Positions 1 through 7,715 of a stretch of DNA of 15,470 nucleotides are shown here, piece after piece; position 1 is the first letter of the stretch; every line of letters begins with the position of its first letter. The DNA is taken from assembly GCA_028686565.1 (NCBI GenBank), contig JAQUBU010000026.1:1-15470 (forward strand), read 5' to 3'. Position numbers and translations under genes: made by a program. The notes under the pieces were generated by a model. The model did no database searches. It was not told where the DNA came from and worked only from the letters and a program-made list of their open reading frames with translations. The DNA comes from Syntrophomonadaceae bacterium. GTDB lineage: Bacteria > Bacillota > Syntrophomonadia > Syntrophomonadales > Syntrophomonadaceae.

Positions 1-91
1 CACCTTCTTTATTTATATATCAAAATTAATTCTATACTAAATAATTGAATATGTCAAATTAAAATAATTAGTATATAAAATTTATTTGTTG

Positions 92-146
92 GTGTCAACC
101 TAAATATTTAAAAAATAATTTTTTTTTTAAATATTTAGGTTGACAC
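92..146. repeat. 55-bp perfect inverted repeat (24-bp arms, 7-nt loop)
   Basis: Bases 92-115 are the exact reverse complement of 123-146, leaving a 7-nt loop at 116-122. The outer ends read GTGTCAACC and GGTTGACAC and the inner parts are A/T-rich. The arms resemble the terminal inverted repeats of an insertion element with almost nothing between them, so a minimal MITE or two abutting element ends is possible. The A/T-rich inner stem does not look like a classic GC-rich terminator. No flanking target duplication is evident. The adjacent sequence is a fragment of the dispersed repeat. Confidence 0.85.
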
Positions 147-190
147 TGCGAAGCATTTTCTTCCCACCACTGCAATGAGGTGGGGATTTT
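145..190 (+). repeat. Dispersed hairpin repeat, copy A (fragment)
   Basis: The stretch from ACTGC at 145 through the TGGGGATTTT at 181-190 matches the central part of the repeat family seen at 831, 1921, 7051, 11397 and 11464. It is closest to the 11397 copy, sharing CTGCAA-GAGGTGGGGATTT. The 5' hairpin arm is missing, apparently cut by the adjoining 24-bp hairpin, so this copy is partial. Confidence 0.6.
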
Positions 191-323
191 GGAACAAGGC
201 TGTGTATTTTACCCGGTACCACATTGTACTGCGAGACAGGTGAAGGTGTTTTTCATGCGAAGACTTTCCGCTGATTATTTATGCATCCCGCATCAGACTT
301 TACGAACTTTTAAGGGCAACTAT

Positions 324-797
324 TCATTTGGTATATTTATCAGCTACTTTGCTGGCAGCACAAGCATCAGGCTTAATTTTAGCAGCGAAACCACTGGCTA
401 TTATCATACCAGTCAGTTCTTTAATCAGTTCTTTAGTTTCTCCCTTTACCCCGGCATCAAGATGTATTTCCACTTTCATGTCCTCACGGCCATGATCTTT
501 TAAGCAAACACTTAATTGGTCAGCTAAAGCCAAGCTTAATGATGCTTCATAAAATATCCGCTGACGGAGGCTGTTCATTTTACGGTCAATAAATTTATCA
601 TAATAGTAACGAGCTCCTTTACCCTGACGATGAATAATGATAGCACTTACAAAACATGTACCCTGGCAGTTAGAATGCGAATCGCTGCCCACAATTATTT
701 TGTAGCTGCGGTCAAGGTCTTCGCTAATATAGTCAAGCATATCTTTTACAACTTCGATTAAACTCAAACTTCCTTTGCTGGGGCTGATAAAATTCAT
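324..797 (-). CDS. YkuK-family (DUF458) RNase H-like protein
   Basis: The predicted protein has 157 residues and resembles the YkuK/DUF458 family, which has an RNase H-like fold; its biochemical role is not settled. The motif IVGSDSHS at residues 35-42 is the conserved acidic strand expected of that fold, and KIKPDACAASKVAD near the C-terminus is also typical of the family. I chose the ATG at 797 because AGGAGG lies 9 nt upstream; the frame can be extended to an ATG at 881, but that adds 28 residues read through a dispersed repeat. The gene lies downstream of rsmA on the same strand, with repeat copy B filling the gap. Assignment is from overall sequence character; no partner or substrate can be inferred. 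Confidence 0.82.
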   Translation of the reverse strand: MNFISPSKGSLSLIEVVKDMLDYISEDLDRSYKIIVGSDSHSNCQGTCFVSAIIIHRQGKGARYYYDKFIDRKMNSLRQRIFYEASLSLALADQLSVCLKDHGREDMKVEIHLDAGVKGETKELIKELTGMIIASGFAAKIKPDACAASKVADKYTK

Positions 798-830
798 TTT
801 AGCCGCCTCCTGAAGGGTCGGATTAATATC

Positions 831-953
831 TATTTTAAGCATCGGAAGAACTGCAGAGCTGTTTCTTCCGCACCGCTGCAATTAGACGGGGGATCGCTAA
901 CTGTTCTGCTAACAGGAAACCGACCGCTTATAGGCACCGGGGACATATTTCAC
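831..953 (+). repeat. Dispersed hairpin repeat, copy B
   Basis: This copy fills the gap between the rsmA stop codon and the leader of the YkuK-family gene. It has a first hairpin with arms CGGAAGA (843-849) and TCTTCCG (864-870), a CTGTT/AACAG hairpin near 901-915, and the shared tail GGGGACATATTT at 939-950. The cloverleaf-like AACGAGGC stem of copies C and D is degraded here. On the minus strand the tail reads TGTCCCCGGTGCC, a motif seen in REP-like repeats of other bacteria. Confidence 0.75.
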
Positions 954-1820
954 CTAATATTGAGCTAAGGTATCGGTAATTCTTGCGAACTCTTGTATAT
1001 TAAGATTTTCGGGTCTGCTTTTTGGAGATATCCCCATCTCTGTCAAGTGCTTTTCAACTGCCGTCTTCTCTAACTTGAAAAAGCCGCTGCATATATTTAA
1101 TATGGTCTTTCTCCTTTTCTGAAATGCAGCACGGCAAAATTGTTTAAATATATTCTCATCATCAACTCTTACTCTTTTTTCTCTTAAGGGGGTTATGCGG
1201 ATTACGCTGGAATCCACCTCAGGCCGCGGATAAAAACAATTATGGGATACCTTCATTAAAAATTTGGCTTCGGAATAATAAGCCATCATCAAGGTCAGTA
1301 ATCCATATTCCTTATTCCCGGGTACGGCAAGTATTCGCTGGGCAACCTCTTTTTGCATCATTAGAGTTGCCGAAGTCATATTTGGACAATTTTCCAGTAA
1401 TTGAAAAATGATCGGTGTCGTTATGTTATATGGTATGTTTGCACATACTTGATATTGAGGTATCTTGGTTAGGTTGAATGTTTGTTTAATTGCTGACTCG
1501 ATATTTACTTTAAGTACATCAGCAAATAACAAGCGGACATTAGTATGGTGGTCCAGTACAGGCTGCAGTGCTTCCTGCAGGCTATTATCTATTTCGATAG
1601 ACAGTACACCCTGGCTCCTGCTGGCCAGTTGATGTGTGAGGGCACCTAGTCCAGGTCCTATTTCAACTACATATTCATGCTGGTTTAGGTCACAGGAATC
1701 AGCTATCTTATTTAATATATTCCCATCCACCAGAAAATTCTGCCCCCATTTCTTTTTAGGGAACAGATTATATTGTTTCATCATTTTTTGCACGGTAGCT
1801 ATTGATTCTGGTCCAGACAT
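954..1820 (-). CDS. rsmA: 16S rRNA (adenine1518-N6/adenine1519-N6)-dimethyltransferase
   Basis: RsmA (KsgA) uses SAM to dimethylate two adjacent adenines in the 3'-terminal helix of 16S rRNA during small-subunit assembly. The 288-residue protein has the family length. Visible motifs are KKWGQNFL (23-30), the SAM-binding EIGPGLGALT (53-62), the acidic residues E76 and D78 after the next strand, D101, and the catalytic NIPYNITTP (128-136), followed by the C-terminal helical rRNA-binding domain. The ATG at 1820 is supported by AGAGGG about 8 nt upstream. The gene lies alone between two repeat-filled gaps and has its own likely promoter at 1851-1883. In B. subtilis it follows rnmV, but no rnmV gene is present here. 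Confidence 0.97.
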   Translation of the reverse strand: MSGPESIATVQKMMKQYNLFPKKKWGQNFLVDGNILNKIADSCDLNQHEYVVEIGPGLGALTHQLASRSQGVLSIEIDNSLQEALQPVLDHHTNVRLLFADVLKVNIESAIKQTFNLTKIPQYQVCANIPYNITTPIIFQLLENCPNMTSATLMMQKEVAQRILAVPGNKEYGLLTLMMAYYSEAKFLMKVSHNCFYPRPEVDSSVIRITPLREKRVRVDDENIFKQFCRAAFQKRRKTILNICSGFFKLEKTAVEKHLTEMGISPKSRPENLNIQEFARITDTLAQY

Positions 1821-1850
1821 ATAAAAAACCCTCTGCCTTCATTTCTGCTT

Positions 1851-1883
1851 ATTATACTATACGCTTGAACAGTTAATTCACAA
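1851..1883 (-). promoter_or_regulatory. Candidate sigma-A promoter for rsmA
   Basis: Read on the minus strand, TTGTGA (1883-1878) is followed after 16 nt by TATAGT (1861-1856), with a second TATAAT immediately beyond (1856-1851). Start of transcription would fall about 25-35 nt before the rsmA ATG. The call rests on consensus match only. Confidence 0.45.
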
Positions 1884-1904
1884 AAGCTACAGGGTTGCTA
1901 TAAT
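1877..1904 (+). promoter_or_regulatory. Candidate plus-strand promoter reading into repeat C
   Basis: TTCACA (1877-1882) is followed after 16 nt by a perfect TATAAT (1899-1904) preceded by TG at the extended -10 position. No open reading frame follows; transcription from here would enter repeat copy C at once. It shares its -35 region with the opposing rsmA promoter candidate. Confidence 0.45.
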
Positions 1905-1920
1905 GCAGAGCAGGAAAAAT

Positions 1921-2060
1921 ATCTGTTTAAACATCGCAAGAAACTGCGCAGTAGTTTCAACATACTGCTATAACGAGGCAGCGCCTCGTTATAACCTGCG
2001 ACCTGTTTTGTTAACAGGAAACCGACCGTTTTAAAGAAGCAGGAGTCATTTTTTCGCCTG
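1921..2060 (+). repeat. Dispersed hairpin repeat, copy C
   Basis: This is a full-length copy with successive stem-loops: GAAACT (1940-1945) with AGTTTC (1953-1958), a perfect AACGAGGC (1972-1979) with GCCTCGTT (1983-1990), and CCTGTT with AACAGG shortly after. It starts with ATCTGTTTAA, as copy E does, and ends in the AGAAGC-GGAGTC-ATTTTTT tail equivalent to that of copies D and F. It lies upstream of rsmA. Confidence 0.8.
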
Positions 2061-2084
2061 TTAATATTTTCTAAACATTAAAAT

Positions 2085-2113
2085 ATACCCGGGAGCAATA
2101 GACTCCCGGGTAT
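2085..2113 (-). terminator. Rho-independent terminator after the spore lipoprotein gene
   Basis: An 11-bp perfect stem (ATACCCGGGAG at 2085-2095, CTCCCGGGTAT at 2103-2113) with a 7-nt loop starts 12 nt past the stop codon of the minus-strand gene. On the minus strand it is followed by a moderately U-rich ATTTTAATGTTT stretch. Confidence 0.75.
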
Positions 2114-2125
2114 TAAAGAGTTTCC

Positions 2126-2845
2126 TTAGAGAACGGGACGTGATTCCCGAAATCTGAAATTCAGATCATCAATATCCTTTTGGAAGGTTTTAATAGGCTT
2201 GCCTTCAATTATACCGGTTGCTATATCATTAATTCGTTTAATGATATTAGGATCAGTGGAAACCAGTACCTGGGTAATTCTTTTGTCACTTGCTTTTAAC
2301 TTGTTCATTACCTTGGTTTCTACCGCACCCATTTTGGTCTGATCCTGCGTTATAGCCTGGTCAACAGTTAAGCCTACCATTACTATAATTCCGCTTGCTT
2401 GATCAGAGTTAATCCATATATCATCATTCATGTTTCGGTTTTGCACGTTGTTTGTCGCATTTTGGCTGGGCAGGGGAGCATCCTCCATCGTCCCTGGGGT
2501 CGGATTAGTTGATATACCATTGTTATTAGTTGTAGTTCCAGGAGTTGGAACTGTCGTATTATTATTGGTCGTTGTTCCAGGAGTCCGGGTTGTCTCATTG
2601 TTATTATTCATTCTTACATCAGCTACAACTACGGAAGCTTTATTGACTCCTTCAACTTCTTCAGCCATTTTTGATAATTGGCTGGCCATTACCCGTCTTT
2701 CACTAGCTGTCATTTCACCTGTTTGGGTTGTTTTCTTTTGCGGTGTCGGAGTTATTGGTTTTTTTTCAGCATTATTGGCACACCCGTTTATTAACAAAAA
2801 TAGCGATAGACACAAGCATAGCAATAACAGTCTTTTTCTTTTCAT
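2126..2845 (-). CDS. YhcN/YlaJ-type sporulation lipoprotein
   Basis: The 239-residue protein begins with a basic signal peptide and a lipobox ending in L-I-N-G-C22, so it should be processed and lipid-anchored on the outer face of a membrane. Sequence after C22 resembles the YhcN/YlaJ spore lipoprotein family: a helical segment with ERRVMASQLSKMAEEVEGV, a strand ASVVVADVR, then later IIVMVGLTVDQ and a C-terminal part with VLVSTDPNIIKRINDIATGI. Between the two strands lies a roughly 65-residue Asn/Thr/Pro-rich insert with a repeated TPGTTTNNN unit. The ATG at 2845 has a near-perfect AGGAGGTGA ribosome site. In B. subtilis the place before ksgA holds rnmV instead. Family members occur in spores and affect germination or outgrowth; the exact role here is unknown. 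Confidence 0.8.
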   Translation of the reverse strand: MKRKRLLLLCLCLSLFLLINGCANNAEKKPITPTPQKKTTQTGEMTASERRVMASQLSKMAEEVEGVNKASVVVADVRMNNNNETTRTPGTTTNNNTTVPTPGTTTNNNGISTNPTPGTMEDAPLPSQNATNNVQNRNMNDDIWINSDQASGIIVMVGLTVDQAITQDQTKMGAVETKVMNKLKASDKRITQVLVSTDPNIIKRINDIATGIIEGKPIKTFQKDIDDLNFRFRESRPVL

Positions 2846-2926
2846 CTATTTCACCTCCTTTTCCCTTTAGCTGATATAATTTTCTGTAATTTCAGGTTTT
2901 TAAGTCATGGGAAAATTAGGTAAAGA

Positions 2927-2965
2927 AACCCGGGTCTTTGCCCGCTTTAAGCAAAAACCCGGGTT
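2927..2965. terminator. Strong inverted repeat, possible second terminator or attenuator
   Basis: Bases 2927-2941 pair with 2951-2965 over 15 bp with one mismatch around a 9-nt loop; the outer arms are AACCCGGGT and ACCCGGGTT. It lies in the gap upstream of the lipoprotein gene, beyond the terminator of the 3D-domain gene. There is no long T-run on either side, so it may be a backup terminator, an mRNA-stabilising stem or a leader structure. Confidence 0.55.
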
Positions 2966-3015
2966 ATAATGCTATTCTTATAAATTTCTGTACATGATAT
3001 ATATATAACAAATGT

Positions 3016-3041
3016 AAAAAACCTCCATTTGGAGGTTTTTT
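3016..3041. terminator. Bidirectional rho-independent terminator
   Basis: An 11-bp stem (six A plus CCTCC at 3016-3026, GGAGG plus six T at 3031-3041) with loop ATTT begins 5 nt past the stop of the minus-strand 3D-domain gene. It is flanked by T-runs in both directions and serves that gene on the minus strand. Confidence 0.9.
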
Positions 3042-3046
3042 ATTCC

Positions 3047-4012
3047 CTATTCTAGCACATAAACTTTAACTGTCCGGTTTCCCCAACTCATACATTGTGC
3101 CCTTTCTTCCATAAACAAATCCAGCCTATCTCCTTTGATGGCCCCACCAGTATCGGCAGCATGAGCATAACCGTAACCTTCTATATAAAGCTTGCTGCCC
3201 ATGGGTATAACTCCAGGATCTACGGCTACCATACCCACTTCGGGGGTCTTGCCGGTAGCTGTATTGGAACCAGTATAGGTATAAGCTGATGCCCGCATAT
3301 ACCTGGCTTCTCTGAAATCCAACCGCATACCCCCACGTGAAACGGTGGTGATGGTTCCCAAGGCGACTACCTTGTTTACCGGCTCTTGCAGGATTTTGCT
3401 GCCTATGACCTCACGCTTAATCTCTTGACCATTGTGATAAGTAATTTTGATTTTATTCATGGCGACCCCCGTTTTACCAGCGCTTACGGTTTTAGTCAAG
3501 CCCCGCTCGAGGGTATTGTCACTGGTCCTTTCAATTTCAAAAGGAATTGCTTCCTTGCTCTCAACATTGTTTTGCGTTACCCGGATAACTTCAATTTCTT
3601 GATTGGGTATAGTCTTTTCCCTTGGTACGGTTTTGACTATATCCATATCATCCAGTTTGAATCCAGCCAATTTAATTGCTTCAGAAATCGTTATCGGGGT
3701 GCTGAGCACCTCCCGGCATTGTCCATCAGCTATTACTTTAACTTTAAATGCTCTGGTAACTACGATCTTCATCTCTTTGCTTACCGCAGTCTCCAGCGAT
3801 GGTACTACTTTGTCCTTTTCCTTGAGGGTAATATGGTTCTTTTTCAATACTCCGCCCACAGTCCCCGAAAAGAACACCCTGCTTTTAATGACTTTACCGT
3901 CTGCTTCAATGTTAACTGGTTTCTGTAGTGCAAAAAACATGCTTACCAGCAGTATGACGCTTAGAATACATGCTGACAGGTAAATCCGTTGCTTGGACCA
4001 CACAACTCCCAT
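3047..4012 (-). CDS. YabE-like cell-wall protein: DUF348, G5 and 3D domains
   Basis: The 321-residue protein has one N-terminal membrane segment (about residues 10-30) and an extracellular part. Two DUF348-like repeats (about 33-150) are followed by a G5-like domain (about 165-220) and a C-terminal 3D domain (about 235-321). The three aspartates that name the domain are visible in VAVDPG (D265), AADTGG (D287) and KGDRLDLF (D295/D298). 3D domains share the double-psi barrel of lytic transglycosylase-type enzymes, so peptidoglycan cleavage, as in the RpfB/YabE group, is the likely role; this is by family. The ATG at 4012 has AAGGAGG upstream. It sits downstream of tatD as yabE does in B. subtilis, with its own promoter candidate at 4071-4098 and a terminator directly after the stop. 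Confidence 0.9.
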   Translation of the reverse strand: MGVVWSKQRIYLSACILSVILLVSMFFALQKPVNIEADGKVIKSRVFFSGTVGGVLKKNHITLKEKDKVVPSLETAVSKEMKIVVTRAFKVKVIADGQCREVLSTPITISEAIKLAGFKLDDMDIVKTVPREKTIPNQEIEVIRVTQNNVESKEAIPFEIERTSDNTLERGLTKTVSAGKTGVAMNKIKITYHNGQEIKREVIGSKILQEPVNKVVALGTITTVSRGGMRLDFREARYMRASAYTYTGSNTATGKTPEVGMVAVDPGVIPMGSKLYIEGYGYAHAADTGGAIKGDRLDLFMEERAQCMSWGNRTVKVYVLE

Positions 4013-4070
4013 ATACTTCCTCCTTTTCTTCCTCTCTCAAGCTCCTTAGGAACTGAGACATTAATTACAT

Positions 4071-4098
4071 TTTATGCAAAGCCCAGCCGTAAAGTCAA
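4071..4098 (-). promoter_or_regulatory. Candidate sigma-A promoter for the 3D-domain gene
   Basis: On the minus strand TTGACT (4098-4093) is followed after 16 nt by CATAAA (4076-4071), giving a leader of about 50 nt. A 13-nt palindrome, GCCATTTAATGGC (4106-4118), lies 7 nt upstream of the -35 and could be an operator. Both calls are by eye. Confidence 0.45.
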
Positions 4099-4256
4099 AT
4101 TTAGTGCCATTTAATGGCTGATTTGCACTTCTTTGTCTGTACTTCAATGCCTCTTAATTAATTATTATCGCTTAATAATAATTTTATTCCTAAGCTTATA
4201 AATAATTTGCAGAAAAAGGAATTACAGGTAAAAAGCAATATCCGAATTAATACGAA

Positions 4257-5027
4257 CTAATCCTTGATTCTATATACTTTTTTTGCATTTAGATTGGTTA
4301 TATAGGCAATTTCTTCTTCGCTCTTATGTCGAATTTCAGCTAATTTCCTGGCTGTAGATGCAACATAGGCAGGTTCATTACGTTTGCCCCGCCACGGCTC
4401 TGGTGTTAAGTAAGGACAATCAGTTTCTATTAATATTCGTTCAATTACTATTTTCGCAGCAACTTCGTGGGTTTTTTGGGCATTTTTAAAAGTTAAAGGC
4501 CCTGCAAAGGAAATATAAAATCCTGCCTTAATTAAATCAATGGCCAGCGGAAGATGCCCGGAATAACAATGCATTATCCCTTCGTTCTTACCTGCTTTCT
4601 CTTTTTTGATTATATCAAGTACTTCCTGATGGGCTTCACGATCATGTATCACTACCGGTTTATATAACTCCTGCGCAAGTTTAACCTGTTCGATAAAGGC
4701 TTTTTTTTGTTGTTCAGGTGTTGACCGGTTGCGATAGAAATCAAGACCGGTTTCACCAATAGCCACTACCTCCGGATCTCGAGCCAATACATACAGTTTT
4801 TGCAAAATTTCAGTATTCAGAGTCTTGGCGTCGTGGGGATGAATTCCAACCACCGCCCGCACCTGCGGATACTTTCGCGCCAGAGCTACTGCTTCCACCG
4901 AGGTTTCGTAATCATAACCCACACATATAATCTTTTCCAGCCCGGCCTTTTCTGCCCGCTCCAAAACCTCCGGCAAGTCTTTTTTAAATTCTTTATCCTG
5001 TATATGAGCATGGGTATCTATTAACAT
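4257..5027 (-). CDS. tatD: TatD-family metal-dependent hydrolase (YabD)
   Basis: TatD proteins are TIM-barrel, divalent-metal hydrolases with DNase activity reported for several members; the precise role of the Firmicute YabD branch is less certain. All metal ligands are visible: H6 and H8 in DTHAH, E92 in GETGLDFYR, H128 in VVIHDR, H153 in MHCYSG and D203 in ETDCPYLTP. The 256-residue length is normal. The gene starts 8 nt after the metG stop with a GTAGGGAA ribosome site lying within the metG end, so the two are probably co-transcribed and translationally coupled. The same order (metS-yabD) is found in B. subtilis. The following 244-bp gap has an A/T-rich inverted repeat (about 4158-4176) that is at best a weak terminator. 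Confidence 0.95.
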   Translation of the reverse strand: MLIDTHAHIQDKEFKKDLPEVLERAEKAGLEKIICVGYDYETSVEAVALARKYPQVRAVVGIHPHDAKTLNTEILQKLYVLARDPEVVAIGETGLDFYRNRSTPEQQKKAFIEQVKLAQELYKPVVIHDREAHQEVLDIIKKEKAGKNEGIMHCYSGHLPLAIDLIKAGFYISFAGPLTFKNAQKTHEVAAKIVIERILIETDCPYLTPEPWRGKRNEPAYVASTARKLAEIRHKSEEEIAYITNLNAKKVYRIKD

Positions 5028-5035
5028 ACTATTCC

Positions 5036-7006
<1,971 letters not shown>

Positions 7007-7050
7007 TTAAGAAAAGCCTCTTTCTTAACAGATAGACTCATACAGATTCC

Positions 7051-7180
7051 AGCATCGAAAGATACTGCGGGCAGTTTCTTTCGCACCGCTGCAACGAGGC
7101 AACGCCTCGTTATAACCTGCCACCTGTTTTGTTAATAGGAACCCGGCCGTTCAAAGAAGCGGGGACTTATTTTACCTCGT
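7051..7180 (+). repeat. Dispersed hairpin repeat, copy D
   Basis: This copy has the clearest structure: CGAAAGA (7056-7062) pairs with TCTTTCG (7077-7083) around an inner ACTG/CAGT stem, AACGAGGC (7093-7100) pairs perfectly with GCCTCGTT (7104-7111), and CCTGTT pairs with AATAGG through one G-U. The tail is AGAAGCGGGGACTTATTTT. If the metG transcript begins near 7196, the complement of this repeat would form its leader. Confidence 0.8.
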
Positions 7181-7202
7181 TATAGTTTACCACAAAATTA
7201 CC

Positions 7203-7232
7203 ATTGTATCCTGCTATAAGTGGGAATCTGAA
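7203..7232 (-). promoter_or_regulatory. metG: Weak promoter candidate for metG
   Basis: On the minus strand TTCAGA (7232-7227) is followed after 18 nt by TACAAT (7208-7203). The -10 is good but the -35 and spacing are marginal. It would give a leader of about 210 nt that contains the whole of repeat D. Confidence 0.3.
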
Positions 7233-7381
7233 TCTGACTTGTATTTAGTTGTTAATTTTGTTATTTATTTTTGTTACAACGCATTTTATCCAATTGTTCG
7301 ACTAGAATCCGTCCAAAATATACATAAAAAACTATTGTATAGGTGAATATTCAATTATTTGTCTAAATATCGAATATTATC

Positions 7382-7410
7382 TTGACTTATTCTACCATCT
7401 CTGGTACGCT
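7382..7410 (+). promoter_or_regulatory. abrB: Candidate abrB promoter
   Basis: TTGACT (7382-7387) is followed after 17 nt by TACGCT (7405-7410), a weak -10. Immediately upstream lies an imperfect dyad: AATATTCAATTATTT (7346-7360) against AAATATCGAATATT (7364-7377). TGTCTAA (7360-7366) and TATCGAA (7368-7374) within it each match the Spo0A box TGTCGAA at 6 of 7 positions, and AGTCGAA is found on the minus strand at 7303-7297. Repression by Spo0A, as known for B. subtilis abrB, is therefore possible but unproven. Confidence 0.4.
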
Positions 7411-7453
7411 TTTGTTGAAAATGTAAACTATATAGAGAGGAGTGGTATTAAAC

Positions 7454-7705
7454 ATGTTAAAATCAACTGGTGTTGTAAGAAAAGTTGATGAATTAGGTCG
7501 TATAGTAATTCCTATAGAATTGCGTCGCACCATGGGTATTGAGGAGAAAGACGCTCTTGAAATCTATGTTGATAATGAAAAAATTATCCTCAAGAAATAC
7601 GAACCAGCTTGCATATTTTGCGGAAATGCAGAAGATGTTGTCAACTATAAGGGCAAGAACATATGCAAGAGTTGCCTTACTGAAATAGGCAAACAGGTTA
7701 TCTAA
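7454..7705 (+). CDS. abrB: AbrB-type transition-state regulator
   Basis: AbrB proteins are dimeric or tetrameric swapped-hairpin DNA-binding proteins that repress post-exponential genes. The 83-residue protein has the classic N-terminal domain MLKSTGVVRKVDELGRIVIP (1-20) through ELRRTMGIEEKDALEIYVD (22-40), almost the same as B. subtilis AbrB. Unlike the B. subtilis C-terminal multimerisation domain, the C-terminus has CxxC (C53, C56) and CxxC (C71, C74), a likely zinc ribbon found in clostridial AbrB forms. I chose the ATG at 7454, which has AGGAG 11 nt upstream, over the in-frame GTG at 7442, which overlaps that ribosome site. This is the only plus-strand gene in the window; it diverges from metG and converges on rsmI, with 10 nt between stop codons. 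Confidence 0.95.
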   Translation: MLKSTGVVRKVDELGRIVIPIELRRTMGIEEKDALEIYVDNEKIILKKYEPACIFCGNAEDVVNYKGKNICKSCLTEIGKQVI

Positions 7706-7715
7706 TACATAGCCA

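Larger units (their letters stand above)
1..323. other. AT-rich non-coding left end
   Basis: No convincing gene is seen here. The first 90 bases are very AT-rich and contain an imperfect inverted repeat (TATACTAA at 33-40 against TTAGTATA at 68-75). They are followed by a long perfect hairpin (92-146) and a fragment of the dispersed repeat family (145-190). Bases 190-323 show nothing I recognise. An open frame at 180-503 on the plus strand runs antisense into the real minus-strand gene beginning at 324 and has no family resemblance. Confidence 0.6.
1821..2125. other. Gap between rsmA and the spore lipoprotein gene
   Basis: This 305-bp stretch has no gene. It holds, from left to right, the rsmA ribosome site, a minus-strand promoter candidate for rsmA, an overlapping plus-strand promoter candidate, repeat copy C and a GC-rich terminator hairpin belonging to the lipoprotein gene. 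Confidence 0.8.

Noticed and set aside
180..503. Plus-strand frame of 107 codons at the left end
   Set aside because: It runs antisense to the YkuK-family gene for more than half its length and starts in a repeat fragment; no recognisable protein features.
2430..2870. Hydrophobic plus-strand frame of 146 codons opposite the spore lipoprotein
   Set aside because: It is the complement of the Asn/Thr-rich insert, which naturally reads as V/L-rich; no ribosome site or family.
3333..3343. CCACGTGAAAC, a perfect parS half-site inside the 3D-domain gene
   Set aside because: The other half is unlike the consensus, so the palindrome is lost; it is explained by codons for TVSRGG.
4158..4176. TTATTAT/TAATAATAA stem as a terminator for tatD
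   Set aside because: The stem is all A/T and short, with no clear T-run on the minus strand, so it is too weak to call.
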